Part shown: one piece after another, positions 24,823-36,900 of the stretch
Layout of the letters: each line of letters begins with the position of its first letter
How positions within the stretch are numbered: position 1 is the stretch's first letter
NCBI GenBank assembly: GCA_964030785.1
Contig: OZ034967.1
Location: 72,934,113-72,998,112, forward strand
Direction: 5' to 3'
DNA from: Siderastrea siderea
Taxonomy: Eukaryota > Cnidaria > Anthozoa > Scleractinia > Rhizangiidae
Length of the DNA: 64,000 nt
Notes under the pieces: model-generated
The model's input: only the letters and a program-made list of their open reading frames with translations
The model's database searches: none
Told to the model about the DNA's origin: nothing
Made by a program: the position numbers and the translations under genes

Positions 24823-24990
24823 AATTATAGCCACTAATGGGCACTGTGGGCACGTTGGCAGCGGGCATTTCTCCTCTTTCTACCAAAAATTAAGAAGAAC
24901 AAAGAGTCTGAGTGTTACCAGTCGTAGACAGTTGTTTCGGCCTTATAAGGCCTCATCAGCACGGCATATCTAGCACTCAGGCTCAGAGTT
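24812..24990 (-). ncRNA. Hammerhead ribozyme-bearing repeat, copy 1 (intact core)
   Basis: On the minus strand the sequence reads CCGTG, CTGATGAG, GGCC, TTATAA, GGCC, GAAAC, AACTGTC, TACG. This has every part of a hammerhead core: CUGAUGA at 24959-24953, a closed helix II, GAAA at 24938-24935, and a GUC cleavage triplet at 24930-24928. The site would be between 24928 and 24927. Helix I is CGUG with UACG, extended outward by a 7-bp pair (CUGAGUG with CACUCAG). Helix III is very short, as in dimer-acting natural hammerheads. Downstream sequence (ttggtagaaagagg...) is shared with 32100-32385. The family is probably a non-autonomous retroposon; hammerheads of this kind are known in Penelope-like and other retroelements. 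Confidence 0.7.
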
Positions 24991-27270
24991 CCCACAAAAA
25001 ATCTAAGTAATTCAAGTAAGAGATAAATACTGAGAACGGAGGTATTAAGCCTGAACAATATTAGCACAAATTTTTTACTAAGTGCGAAGGTTTCAATTTC
25101 AAACTAACTTATGCAATGATAGCAAGTCATGCACTATAGTCAAGGTCCAAGGGTTATTGCACCAAGAACCTTAAGGGGACCCGCCCAGTGCTGGCCTAGC
25201 TGACTCGTGCTTGGTTCCAAATTACACTTCCTCTAAAAATTAATAGGGTAATGTCGTACGCAAACAAAACGTCCGGTGGCGTCCACCTTTTGACTTATTT
25301 TAGTTAGCCGAATCATAGCAATTTTTTATGGTAGTATTCCAAATTTAAACGCATTTCTTTTTCTCCAAAAGTGGAGCGGTCTTGTTAGCATTGATGAAAT
25401 TGACAAGTGTAGTCCAGTTGGTCTGTAGAAACCACTTCAGTCGGGGGAACAAGTACTTGTTTTGGTCAGTTTTCGTATCTATGCCCGAAGAAGCCCGAAG
25501 GGATCCGAAGAAGCTCCGATTTATATTGTCCAATCAGAGAGAACTACGAACTCGCGCAGAAAAATGAAACGGAATGTTTTCAAGTTTTAAACATGGCGTC
25601 CCTAACACGGAGGAATCTCCAGGCCATAAACTTACTTCCAGACATGCTTTGGTAATATCAGCGAGACGTTTGGCTGTTGGAAGTTCTGAAATTTATGCGT
25701 TAGTGTTGAATAATGGTTAAAGATAGTCTGTTGAAGCTTAATTTGTCACATATTTAGATTGTTCTTCATTAATCTCGCCGGGGCGCAACACTGAATTGCC
25801 AAATTATATTTTGTTTTTACGGCCTTCCAAGGCTGAAATATAGCGTTGTTTAAAGCACGTTAAAAGATCCGATAGAAAAGAGGGTTACCTGATCTTAGGA
25901 AAGGCAGTTAAGTTAGGGTGAAACGCGGTTCACCCGTGGTTTTGACATGAGTCAAGACAGCTTTCCACGATGGCGCGAGAAAAGAAATAATTAAGCTTAA
26001 GCTTAAATTAAAAGTGCTTCGAACTGTATTTGCACCTCGCTGATTACTGTAGTGAAGCGAGTATTCTCCACGAAAGATAAGAGAGTATCATGCACTGGTT
26101 AAATATTTTCCCCGTCCTTATTCACATTCATGCAAAATCTGAAGAAAAAGTTGACTCACGGAGCGGAAAACAGCTGATTGCATGAAAGTCTTCTTGCACT
26201 TGCCGGGCGGAGAACAAAGCAATTCTCCATTTTCAAAGCTTTAAAAGCCTTATTAAGTCTGTGTTACTCCCAACGACCACTATTCTGATCCAGGTTAATT
26301 TTCTACTAGAAAAAACTGCTGAAACAACGCGCTTTTTTATTTGAACCAAAAACAAGAGCTAAACTTGCTGTTTCCTCAGCGGTCCGTATGTTGTATTGAA
26401 TTCTTCTCGTCAATAATTCTCAACTGTTTGTTAGCATTACTGACTTCGTTTATGAGCCACTGAGAAACGCCTTCCAAGACAAACACATCTGCAATTCTTT
26501 ATTATTCAAGCTCAGAAGGAATTCACATTGAAGAACCGACTGAGAAACCCACAAATTCCGACTTGAAACTGAAGTATTATTATACGGTTCTAGCGTTCAT
26601 AATTCTTGGTTTCAAGACAAACTGCTGCTAATTTGGTCAAGCATTTTGCCATAAATACAAAAATTAAAGCAAAATGAGACAGCGTTTTGATATCGCTGAC
26701 ATCATTATCAAGACTGAAATGGTGATAAAGTGGAAAATTGAAAAGAATAAGAATACAAATATGCGGAATCCATAAGCATATCAATCAGTCGGGTCTAAAC
26801 AACGGATTACGCACGGATTTAGTAATAGCACGACGGCGAAATCGTTGTCGTTGTCGTGTTTTCTGAGAGCTAGTCAGTTTCCCCATCCTTTCCATGCTCA
26901 AGATGTTTCAGACACCACTCGTCCAGCCGACTTATAATATTGGCCCTTACCTGTACTCGGCGACCCGTCACAAACAATTCTTAAAATAGATGTCACCCAA
27001 ATTTAATAGCGAGCGCGTAGTTTGTCCTGATAAATATTTTTTAACGGTCTGTACTTTTTCTTCCAAGTTAAGAGTTGCCGCTTTTCGAAGCAACAGAATA
27101 AACTGGTCCTCACCAGCCTCACGTTAAATAGGTTTAGAAATGGAGCCCTTTTTGGTATCTCGAGGTGATCGAGGCCCTGAGTAGCCCACTGGCCAAATGC
27201 CGAAAATCGCGGGCTCAGTCTTTTCTCGGAGAAAAGATTTCGCCATCAAATGGCACTTCTTCCCCCGACT
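24991..27270. other. No gene established
   Basis: A short methionine-initiated frame at 25593 (MASLTRRNLQAINLLPDM) runs into a stop at a possible donor, and its residues continue to look protein-like past the stop. It could be a ruined gene start, but it has no recognised family. The rest holds no feature I can support. Confidence 0.3.
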
Positions 27271-27273
27271 GAC

Positions 27274-30200
27274 TTAAGGAGGCTCGAAACAGTTTTGTTG
27301 GGCGCGCGCAGACTGGGTTCCAATTCAAGCTGGGCACCAGTCAGCCTAACCTGCGATCAGGCTCTATTTTCGTTTCGCTTGGTGAAACATTCAGGCGGGA
27401 CGGGCGAAACGAAAAATAGAGCCTGATACAATTCTTCTACGGAACGTCTGCCGCCCACTTTTTTTGATTGATTGACATTCAACAAAACAGCTAATCAAAA
27501 TTTCTTCTGCTTGCACGATCCTCGGTATGCAAATTTCCCATAACGGCAATTCGCAGAAAGTCACGTAAATGTCGGCAAAAAAAGAAAATCATAGGCTACG
27601 ATATATCTTCTAGGCACAAGTACTCAAATTTACACGATTGCTAACTTGAAGGTTCCGGTACTGTACATGGTTGCTCCGTCTGAGCTGAAACTGAATGAAA
27701 ATTCAAAACACGACGAGGTTGTGATGTACCAAAATATGCTGCATGCTTGAATCATTTCCCATTTCAGGTGGTATCTGGAAATATTCTCTTCCCAATTGTA
27801 CCGATTTTCTGCGTAAAAAACCTTGGACAATTAAGAGAAATACCTTCAGTTTCATTCTTTAGAATAAAAATATAAATAAAACCGTTTATAAACAAAGGGG
27901 TATTTTGTAATTTAATTCGAGAAGTGATAAATATTTGAAATTAGCAGCGAATTTTATCTCTAAGCAGCAGCGAATTTTAAAACGAAGAACATCTATTATA
28001 AAACTAGTCAGATCCTTTGATGTCAATGTCAGACGTCAATAAAACGACATAAGTATTAAACAATGAATGAATAAACTGAAAATCGTTATTGCGACTTGAT
28101 TGCGGTTCTCGCCAAACATTACCGTGCGAGCAGAGGCCCTTCGATCTGCTCGCAGGGTAGCCAAACATTAGTTCACCGTTAAGTTTACCGAATTATCGGT
28201 TGACTTGTTGATCATTCTTGGCGAAAGATACTTGCTCGTCTGCTGTTCGTTTTGTTTCGTAAGACGCGGAAACAGCCACTACTCTGTTCATGTTATCAAT
28301 ACTAGTTGAAAGCCGTCAAATGAAAATTCCGCGACACGATGCGATAAAACAGAATACATACTTCACTGTTGCTGTACTTCTCTGCTCCAGGTGAGAGACA
28401 GCTTGCGTCAAACCGAACGCCATTCTCAGGAGAGAAAGAAATGGTGACAATTCTCCTAGAACGACGAGAATTTATTAGAGCAACACATTTTTCTTCGGCA
28501 GACTTGTTCCTTGGTTGTCCCTTGGCGATGGCGGTCGGATCGAAATCTCGTAGACAATTTACTTCCGTTGACAGCTCTATTGTTAAAGGGCCAATCAGAT
28601 TGCGAGATTCCGCGGCCAAAATTTGGCCGCCGACATGAACTTCTGTGAGAGATTGTATCAGGCCCTATTTTAGCGAGCGACCAACATAAGAGAATATGAG
28701 AGCGATGCTAAAATTCGGCCTGATCGCAGGTTACAGTCAGCCACATGGTTTAAACTCAGATTTTCGATATCTTTAGGTTGTCGCGCGCTCTTTTCGCGCG
28801 CGCGCCTTTTGAACTCAAATTTGTTTTATATGGCGCAAGACAGCGTTTTTTAACTGAAATCTTGACTTTCCACTGAAGAAGGGCTGAGCCCGAAACGTAT
28901 GGAATTTTATACGATTCTTAGGCACTCTTAACTCATTAAGTGAGAAATTTTTTATATTTTTTTATATATTTTTGTACTTTTTACAAGTGCCACGCAGCAC
29001 AAGGAAATTTATTTTTCCACTTATCCTGGGTTCCAATTTACCCGTGAGACTCAAAAATTAAAACGAATAAACAAACATGGCGTCGCACTCTCGCCTGGAT
29101 TTAATATTTTGCGCCGGTCTTTTAAAAGCTGCGTGTGGGCCAGGTTGAAAACGACTGGAACTTAGGTGACAATTCACTTGAATCATGTCCTTTTCAATGT
29201 TATCAACGCGATCGTCAACTCAGCCGCATATGAAGCGCAGTAAGCTTATATTCAGAGGCTGTGCAACTGAACTGTGCTAGAGAGGACGGTGACTTCAAAA
29301 CTCTCTCATCTCCAGTGAAATCGTATAAAGGCCCTAGAATAGTCGCCTTTTTACCATTAGTTTCTTTCACTGGCTGTTTTGACCTCGGAAGCCTTCTCCA
29401 GGTCGCAGGAAAAAAGTCTGGCACCGTTTCCGTGCCAGGGCAAATTTTTCGCGAACTCTGATTCGTGTTTCTGAGAAAACATTCCCATTTAGAGAAAGGA
29501 CCAAAAAAAAACAAAACAAAACAACAACAACAACAACAAAAAAACAAACAAGCACACACACGTTTACGGTGTTGTTAGCAAAAACAATCTAGACTCTAGA
29601 AAAAAGTAGTGTAACAACATTAATCTTGCAGTGAGCAAAAAAAATACCCTGTGAAACAGACAGATTTTGACTCAATAAAGTGACTTATTCATGTCGAAAT
29701 GTTGACAAACCAGCCGCTACAAAGAAAATATTACAAACAATCAGGTGAAAGATTCGCTTTCTATTTTGCTGAAGTGGTAGTTTCAATCTCAGTTTCACCG
29801 TAAATCTGTTTACTTGCGAAACAAAATTAAAAAGCGTACAAGAGAATTTCAAAACAATTCATCGCGCGCTATATTTTCATCAGCAGTCGGCTCGCTAAAA
29901 ACAAGTAAGTTTTTCAAGTTAGTTTTCTGGGAAATACTCCACATTTCCGCATAAAAAAAGTGCTTTCTTATTTGTTTAATTAAGTGATAATGCGATAGGT
30001 TGGTGGTAATACGTTTTTTTCCGTAATGCAATAAGAAAAACCGACCTGTAGAATAAATTCAAAACATTACCGCGCGCTATCTTTGTAAATTCGTTTGGTA
30101 CGAAATACTCCAAATGCTCGGATAAAAGAAATGGTTTCTATCTTGCCGAAGTGGTAATATTGATAATTTGACTGTTATTGGTTTTTCCTGGGGCGAAAAC

Positions 30201-31623
30201 AATTCTTCAAACCTTCAAAGCGGTTCTTTAAATTGAGTTTTGATCAATCAATCGAACAAGTTTCATCAACAGAAAATTCTTGACAACATTGACACGTATC
30301 AAAGATCATCAAAGGTAGTTTTGTCCTCGTTTGAATACATACCTCTACATAAGGGACTTCTTCAATGTATTGTTTTTATAGCCGGAAATGTTGTCTTTTT
30401 GTTAATTCTGTCCTTGTGCTCCTGTAAGACATATAATCCCGAAGTGGTGTCCATGTACGCGTTGCTCAATCCTGAACTCCGTTTGAAGGACAACCTTGCC
30501 TGATTGCAGCATTTTCGAAACTCCGTTGTTTTAAGATTTTCAAGCACATTCCACTTTGGTAAAAGTATTTGCTCTCCATCGCATACGTTTCCAATCTGAA
30601 TCCTCGTTTAGGTTAAGAATCGTTGACTTGTAAATAATTGTACAGTGGTGTAAACAGTAAGCTAAAGTCCACCACCGCTTCGAACGTTTGCAAAGATTTG
30701 GAGATAAGTTCAGTTTTCACGGAGTTCAAATAGGCTCTTCAGGCAGACGATAAATCAAAACAAGTACAGAAAGCAGCCTGTCTTGCGAGGATTAAGACAA
30801 TCTTTGTTCCCAAGGTGTAAAAGAAGCATTAGTCGCCATTCTGAGCGAAGTGCCGATGAATTCACTTGAGATAGAATCAATCTGCACGAGCAGGAAAACA
30901 TTCCGCTATATTTGTTGCCAAGGATCCAATGATTTGAAACCAAATGATGTAATGTTCTTCGACAAGCACCGATCCATCCAAAACGTCACCTTTTCAAACG
31001 TAAAGAAAGTCATCAGGGCGAAAGAAACGCTCAACGAAATAAACCTGGAATAAACAGACCTGAAACCGCGTGCCGAGAGTGGCGTGACAATTTCTGCGCA
31101 TGCGCAATTGCCTATCTTGTCTTGTCGAAATTTTCAAAATTTTTAAACTTAGGAAGAACATAATTTCGCTTCCGCTCGGTAAATTTCTTTGATTTTTTGC
31201 ATGTTAACTCTTATATGCCCAAAGAGTTTTTCAAGCGAGATTAAAAAAATTCTGTCGTACGGGAGAAAACTTAAAGGTAAATTCGTAAAAAAGTGTTTTT
31301 TGCTGAAAGTTTTCGACAGAATTTTCTTTAACTTAATCCTTAGGTAGCTTATTAGAATCAAAGGCCGTATGCAAAATTTAAAGAAATCTCACCGTCAAAT
31401 TTTCAAGCAAACTTAGGATACCTCTATTTTATGGTCATACTTCGAGACCCAACTACGTTGCCATGGCAACAAATTTCTCAAGGAATCTACCAAACATTGA
31501 CACTTTGATACTATCATTATTTTGTAGCAAAATTTGATCATGATTGGCCAACTCTAACCTAACTATTTTAACTCCCAAATATAATGCATCGAAAAAAACA
31601 AGAACCCTTTCGAGCCACCTTAA
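27274..31623. mobile_element. 4.3-kb TTAA-flanked element (composite)
   Basis: Left end TTAA (27274-27277) followed by GGAGGCTCGAAAC; right end is the inverse of GGTGGCTCGAAAG followed by TTAA (31620-31623). TTAA target duplications are used by piggyBac and Kolobok transposases. No transposase is recognisable inside, and another transposon (27347-28733) is inserted near its left end. The short terminal match and great length mean the two ends could belong to different copies. Confidence 0.5.
27347..28733. mobile_element. DNA transposon with perfect 9-bp target duplication
   Basis: The element begins TAACCTGCGATCAGGC and ends with its inverse, GCCTGATCGCAGGTTA. The 9-bp CAGTCAGCC occurs directly outside both ends (27338-27346 and 28734-28742). 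A second inverted segment lies just inside (tagagcctgatacaat around 27417, attgtatcaggcccta around 28653). The interior minus frame 28619-28302 is open for about 105 codons but shows no known transposase motif. A 9-bp duplication fits Mutator-like elements; an 8-bp reading would fit hAT or P. It is probably non-autonomous. Confidence 0.85.
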
Positions 31624-32099
31624 ATGAAGGATTTATACAGAAAAATTCCTGAAATTAGGGATTTATACAGATAAATCCCTCCTGTCAGGGATTTTTTCTG
31701 TATAAATCCCTCACTTGTACTCATTAATTCTATTCATCAGCCCGGCTCTTCCCTGCTACTTTATCAAGCCCTCCCTGGACTTTATGACAGCACTTTCCTG
31801 CTGGACGCTTGCTACGAACACTCGACAGCGATTCAACGGCACAAACACAAACTTTTCCCGCTTCTCATCAACGCGAACGTACGACCAAAATTCGCGCCAC
31901 TTTTGTGATTCACTGGAAGTAAATTTTTTTAAACGGGTAACTGTTGATGAATTGTATCCCACGCGGGATATAATTCATCAATTATTGCCCGCAGGGGTTA
32001 CAGTTGAATTTAGTCGCTATCACGTGACCTTGAAACAGCAAATGGGATCAAGCAATTGATCAAGAGACCAACAAGCTATATAACAATCACTTTAATTAC
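31624..32099. other. Inverted short repeats, no gene
   Basis: Around 31630-31720 the phrase agggatttatacag occurs in both orientations three to four times. Around 31945-31985 a second hairpin (tgatgaattgtatccc with gggatataattcatca) is visible. No coding feature is found. Confidence 0.5.
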
Positions 32100-32385
32100 T
32101 TTTTGTGGGAACCCTGAGCCTGAGTGTTAGCTATGCAAATGTAATTTTTTTTTATCCACGAAACACTTAGGAGCTCTGAACTTCGTTTAAACGTGTTCGT
32201 GTTCTAACAACTGCCATGCTGATGTGGCCTAAAAAGGCCGAAACAGCTGTCCACGGCTGCTTACGTTAAGGCTCACCATATATTTTTAAAGATTTATTTA
32301 TTGGTAGAAAGAGGGGTAATTTCCGCTACCAGCGTTGCCATAGTCCCTTTGGTGGCTACAATTTACCCAGAGCACACATAAGCAG
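32100..32385 (+). ncRNA. Hammerhead-bearing repeat, copy 2 (mutated core)
   Basis: The plus strand reads GCCATG, CTGATGT, GGCC, TAAAAA, GGCC, GAAA, CAGCTGTC, CACGGC. Helix I pairs GCCAUG with CACGGC with one mismatch, helix II is closed, and GUC ends at 32251. The last core base is T where hammerheads need A (CUGAUGA), so it is probably inactive. The leader (gagcctgagtgttagctatgc) at 32112-32132 is separated from the core by about 80 bp of inserted sequence compared with copy 1. Downstream (tggtagaaagaggggtaatt, then aatttacccagagca) matches copy 1. Confidence 0.6.
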
Positions 32386-32659
32386 GACTTGTAAAAAACA
32401 GTTTTGCAGTTCTAAAACCAGTCAAGAAACTATTCTTTTGGGACAAGGATATATCTACATTTTAAACAATTTAGAAGTTTTTAGCCCCTTAATCTAAAAC
32501 ATCCAAAACCTTCGATCCAGAGTATGCTAATGTTTTTTTGATAAACTGAGTTACAAAATAAAGCACTGGTGGCCATTCTGTTTCATCCAGGATCCCAGGA
32601 ATAAAGAGACGCAGAACTGAGACCTTACAAACGACTTTAAGCCAGTGATTTATTTGCTG

Positions 32660-33740
32660 CCTGTAGGCATAAGGCCATACGTCACGCAATCCACAAAACA
32701 GGAGTTACACCCACCGTTCCCCGAACTGATTTTCGTTCTAAGCCCATGTGACACTTGCCCTAAATTTTGAAACACAAAGCATACTCAGTGTAAAAATCGG
32801 TAGTCAGAGAAAAATTTTTGTTTTCCTTCAGTATGTTAACCAAACCAAACCAAATTTTCCCAAAGTATGTATGTGCGGGTAATTAAATGGCCTTTTATTT
32901 TAATGATTATAATTTTTTTGCTTTTTTTGCTGTCATGGTACGTCTTAGGCAAGTTTGCAGACATCTAAGTAGGAACCGCATTAAATGTAGAAAACTAACA
33001 ACTAATCAAGAGAAGCAAACAATTATTTCGTCTCCCTAATCGTTGTATCATCAGTAGACAAATAATAAACGGAAATAAAAAAAACAAAGTCGGGAATTTG
33101 TTTCAGTTTGGCAGGTCAGAAATGAGTGACGACACAAGAAACTGGTATTAGTTCTTGAGACGGGCGTCCCTTTGAAGGACTGTTGAATAGCAAAACCGTT
33201 GCAGGATCACGTGATTTTTCTCTTCAAATTTTCGCGTGCAACGCTTTCGCGATATTATCTATCATCAAGTATAACTGACAAGGCGACAGTTGATCGGGTA
33301 GCCGATTTCCTTATAAGGCAAAAAGCAGGGCTATTAGCTAATAACCTGTGTGCCGTGAACTAGTGGGAAAGCTAGCAACTCAACAACAGAGACTGAGAAT
33401 CTGTTAATATCAGTTATTTCGGCCTGTTAGACACGAAAGAGTTTTCTGCAAGAAGTACAAAAAAATCCAAATGTAGGGTAGGGTACATGGTAACGACGCT
33501 ACATTTATTTTACTGAATTTCAGTCAAGTGATTTCTTTACACTTTCTTTCTGTGTTTTAGCTTTTGTGGGTTTCATTTTCGGGAATCTTTGATGATTCCG
33601 AAACATAAACAGGCGGTTTTTGTGATTGAATGTGATACCAAAACAACCTTGCATGATGTGACCGCAAAGCAAAAGTGAGAGTAAGGCAGTAATTTCTCCC
33701 AAGCAGTTTCAGAGGCTCAAATATGTGCTGACACAGCATA
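32660..33740. repeat. Repeat upstream of TPR-CHAT gene, paralogous to 20880-21430
   Basis: See the entry at 20880. Here the copy is interrupted between about 32840 and 33420 by unrelated sequence. It ends just 5' of the TPR-CHAT start codon, so it may include that gene's promoter. Confidence 0.65.
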
Positions 33741-33877
33741 TGTAACTGCCTAACTTAGTACTATTTACTTACTACTAAGTATACAAAGGTATTAGAAATG
33801 TCATTGGACTTTAAGTCAAAACGTAAAATTGTTTGTTTGATCTTCAGTAGCTTTAAAATCACAAACTCCCAGCATCC

Positions 33878-33968
33878 ATGGCGAGGAGTTCAGTCAAGAC
33901 TGCAAGTGAAAGTGAGGTCACATCAGCTGCAGTGGAAACACTGGATTTCGATGACGTCACTTTAAGAG
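33878..33968 (+). CDS. TPR-CHAT exon 1 (start)
   Basis: ATG in good context (ccATGG) opens 30 codons plus one base, encoding [20 protein letters not shown] then [10 protein letters not shown]. The donor is GAG|GTACCT, weaker than consensus. The leftover G joins exon 2 (CA) to make Ala, giving a continuous [16 protein letters not shown]. The next clean phase match is 4.7 kb away, across the inverted repeat in intron 1. Confidence 0.75.
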
Positions 33969-36900
33969 GTACCTTTTCCAGCATGTTAATAATTGCCGGG
34001 AAGCCACCAGGCTTTGCAGCAGACTATTTGAGGCTGCGTTCGTGAACAGCCTGGGTTGCCACGTTTTTGCGAAGGCAAAGAGTTTGAAAGCAGCTAGTGA
34101 AGATAAATTCCCTTGAATTACAGCCGATACGTTTCTCAGAATATCTCAATCATGATCAATTCCTGGAACTCTGCGGTAAAAAAAAATTCGATGTGTTATT
34201 GGGAATTCATTTTGTTGTATTTATTTCATTGATAGAATGCTGCAGTTATTTAGAGTTTTTGTGGAAAATGTCGAAAGGACGCGTTGTTTAGATCAAATTT
34301 TGATCCGGGAATGGCCTTGGTAAACGTTTATACGATAAAGGGATGGTTAAACGGGATTCGTTTTTGTACGTAAAGCAGTCGATTGTGCCTAGATTTCAGT
34401 TCTGACTAGGCTCGTCTAAGCCATAAACAAAACATATGTGATCGTGAGCGAATACCCAGGAGATATTACTTGGTACGGCTGTACAAAACTCGTAGCTAAC
34501 ATTTTATAGGCCTTTGTATGTGATTCCTTATCTAAACTACATGCAATTAACAAGATCGCCCTAAATCATTGTCCCTCTGCATGCGCTTTACCCGCAGCAC
34601 TTCACTTTCCAATGGAAACCACTAGTATAGAAAGATATGAAATGTTACTCTTATAGCTGTCAATAAACATTGTTCGTTCCTTGTCACACTATCAGAAAAA
34701 ACGTCTTTTATGCCGCGAGTTATGATCCTTACAATCGCTTCAGATCGTTTATAGTGCCTTTGAGGTTTCTCTAAATTTGAAAAAAAGTTCTGCACTTTAA
34801 AGGATTAAGGATATTTGTTTTAAGACTCTTATAACTTAATTAATGAAATAGGAGTTATAGTTTATAATAGTATATATCAGTGTGAGTTGTAACATCTCAT
34901 TGATTCGGTCCCCGTTACTGTATTCCCCTTGCATTCCCTGCACTCCCTTTGCACTCTTCTACACTCCCTGAGCAAGCCACTAGTCAGCGCGTTTGAGGAA
35001 CACATGGACGAATATTCTCTGCGCAAAAAACTGTCAAGTTTTGTTCTAACTTTTCATTCCTCTACACGTGAACAAAAAACCCGATATTTTCAATATGTTT
35101 TCTCTCTTCAATCACACAACTTTGAATATCCCTTAACATAGGCATCAATCATCATACAACGAGGCGCAGGCTGCCAATGACTACGTGGAAGCCGATTCAG
35201 TGGTGGAATGGAATGATTCGGTAAGAATTTTTTTCCGTGTGAACCACGTTTTGTCATAGAATAAACCTTGCTGCTTCACGCACCGCTACGCAAGTAATTA
35301 TGCGAACTAAAACTTGAACTGGATTTGCATAAAAGATTAGCACCTCTTTGTTCAGTGAGTTAAAGAAACAATTACATTTAGCGGTCGCTCAATGGGCTTA
35401 AGTGAATTGCTCATTTTATCGAATCGCGTGTAGACCATTAAAGGTAATTAGACACCAAACACACAAATTGTCAAATTGTCAAATTTTCATTTGGTTAACA
35501 ACTACAAAGCAGAGACATTAGTGCAGACTTAATCGTCTTGAGTCTGGTCTCCGTCAGGAGGGTAAAAAGTCTCTTTTGATTTCCTCCGGTTGTAGTGTGT
35601 TGTGGCGGTGGCGGTGGTGAAGCAATAGAATTGTGGTGGCGGTGGCGGTGGCCGTGGCGGTGAAAAAATAGAATTGTGGTGGCGGTGGGGAAAACGAAAG
35701 AATTGTGGTGGCGGTGGTGAAAACGAAAGAATTGTGGTGGCGGTGGTGAAACAATAGAATTTTGGTGGTGGTGGTAGTGGTGGGAAAAACGAAAGAATTG
35801 TGGCGGAGGAGGTGGCGGTGGTGGCAGTGGCGGTGATGGTGGTGGTGAAATAAAAGAATTGTGGTGTTGGTAGTACAGTCTATAATATATAGATTTAGCC
35901 AGGCCTAAAAGCGGAGCTCCACTTTTTTTTTTAATTGCTGGAACTTATTCATATTTTTTACTTTCTTTTTTGGTAATTACTTTAAAACCACCACAATTCT
36001 ATTTTTCACCACCACCACCAAAATTCTATTGCTTCACCACCACCACCACAATTCTATTTTTTCACCACCGCCACTGCTACCACCACTACACACTACAACC
36101 GGAAGAAATCAAAAGAGACTTTCTACCCTCCTGACGGAGACGAGACTCAAGACGATTAAGTCTGCACTAATGTCTTTGCTTTGTAGTTGTTAACCAAATG
36201 AAAATTTGACAATTTGACAATTTGTGTGTTTGGTGTCTAATTACCTTTAATGGTCTACACGCGATTCGATAAAATGAGCAATTCACTGAAGCCCATTGAG
36301 CGACCGCTAAATGTAATTGTTTCTTTAAGGTATTCCTGGAGGCTAATTTGGACATTTTTGCCACATATTTTTATGTCCCAATTCTGTAGAAATATTTGTT
36401 GAAACTTGGTCATATTAATACAAACAGTACAACATTATCTGTAGATTCGTTAAAAAATAATTTTATTCTGGAAATATTTAAAGAATTCCTGTAATCTGAT
36501 ACTTTTGGGTGTGGTCAAAATATTCTTGGTTCTTCATTTTTTTAACATAACTCAAAGAGAATTCATTCAACTTCAAAAAGCTTTTTCCGATCTATGTATG
36601 TCAGCGAAACCTTAAATCTTTTGGCAGTACGTCACAGAAAAGGCAAATCGAAAAATGTTATGCCGCAAAATTCAATTTCGCTCGTTTATAGAATTCTTGA
36701 AGTCATCGCTGGACTGATATTTGACAACATTTGACGTACTGCCAAAGAAAACATCGTGCACGCATCTACTTTATGTCCTGCAAGTTTCAAGTCTGTCCGA
36801 TGAACCAAAGAATAAATATTGTAATATATGAATCCCCACCTTTAATGAAACTCGTATTTTTTAGCCCAAAATCGCGTTGAAATCGAAAGAAAATCGGTCT

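Noticed and set aside
25593..25700. Gene start MASLTRRNLQAINLLPDM
   Set aside because: A stop follows after about 20 codons, no family is recognised and no downstream exon could be joined.
28866..28912. A third hammerhead (ctgaagaagggctgagcccgaaac)
   Set aside because: CUGAAGA, a helix II and GAAA are present, and the next bases can form helix III, but no UH cleavage step follows it and helix I does not pair. At best it is a decayed relative.
30856..31053. 66-codon ATG frame (MNSLEIESICTSRKTF)
   Set aside because: It has no recognised family, no splice partner, and lies inside the composite 27274-31623 element.
35554..35754. His/Thr-rich open frame
   Set aside because: It reads through the GGT/GGC tract on the reverse strand; low-complexity artefact.
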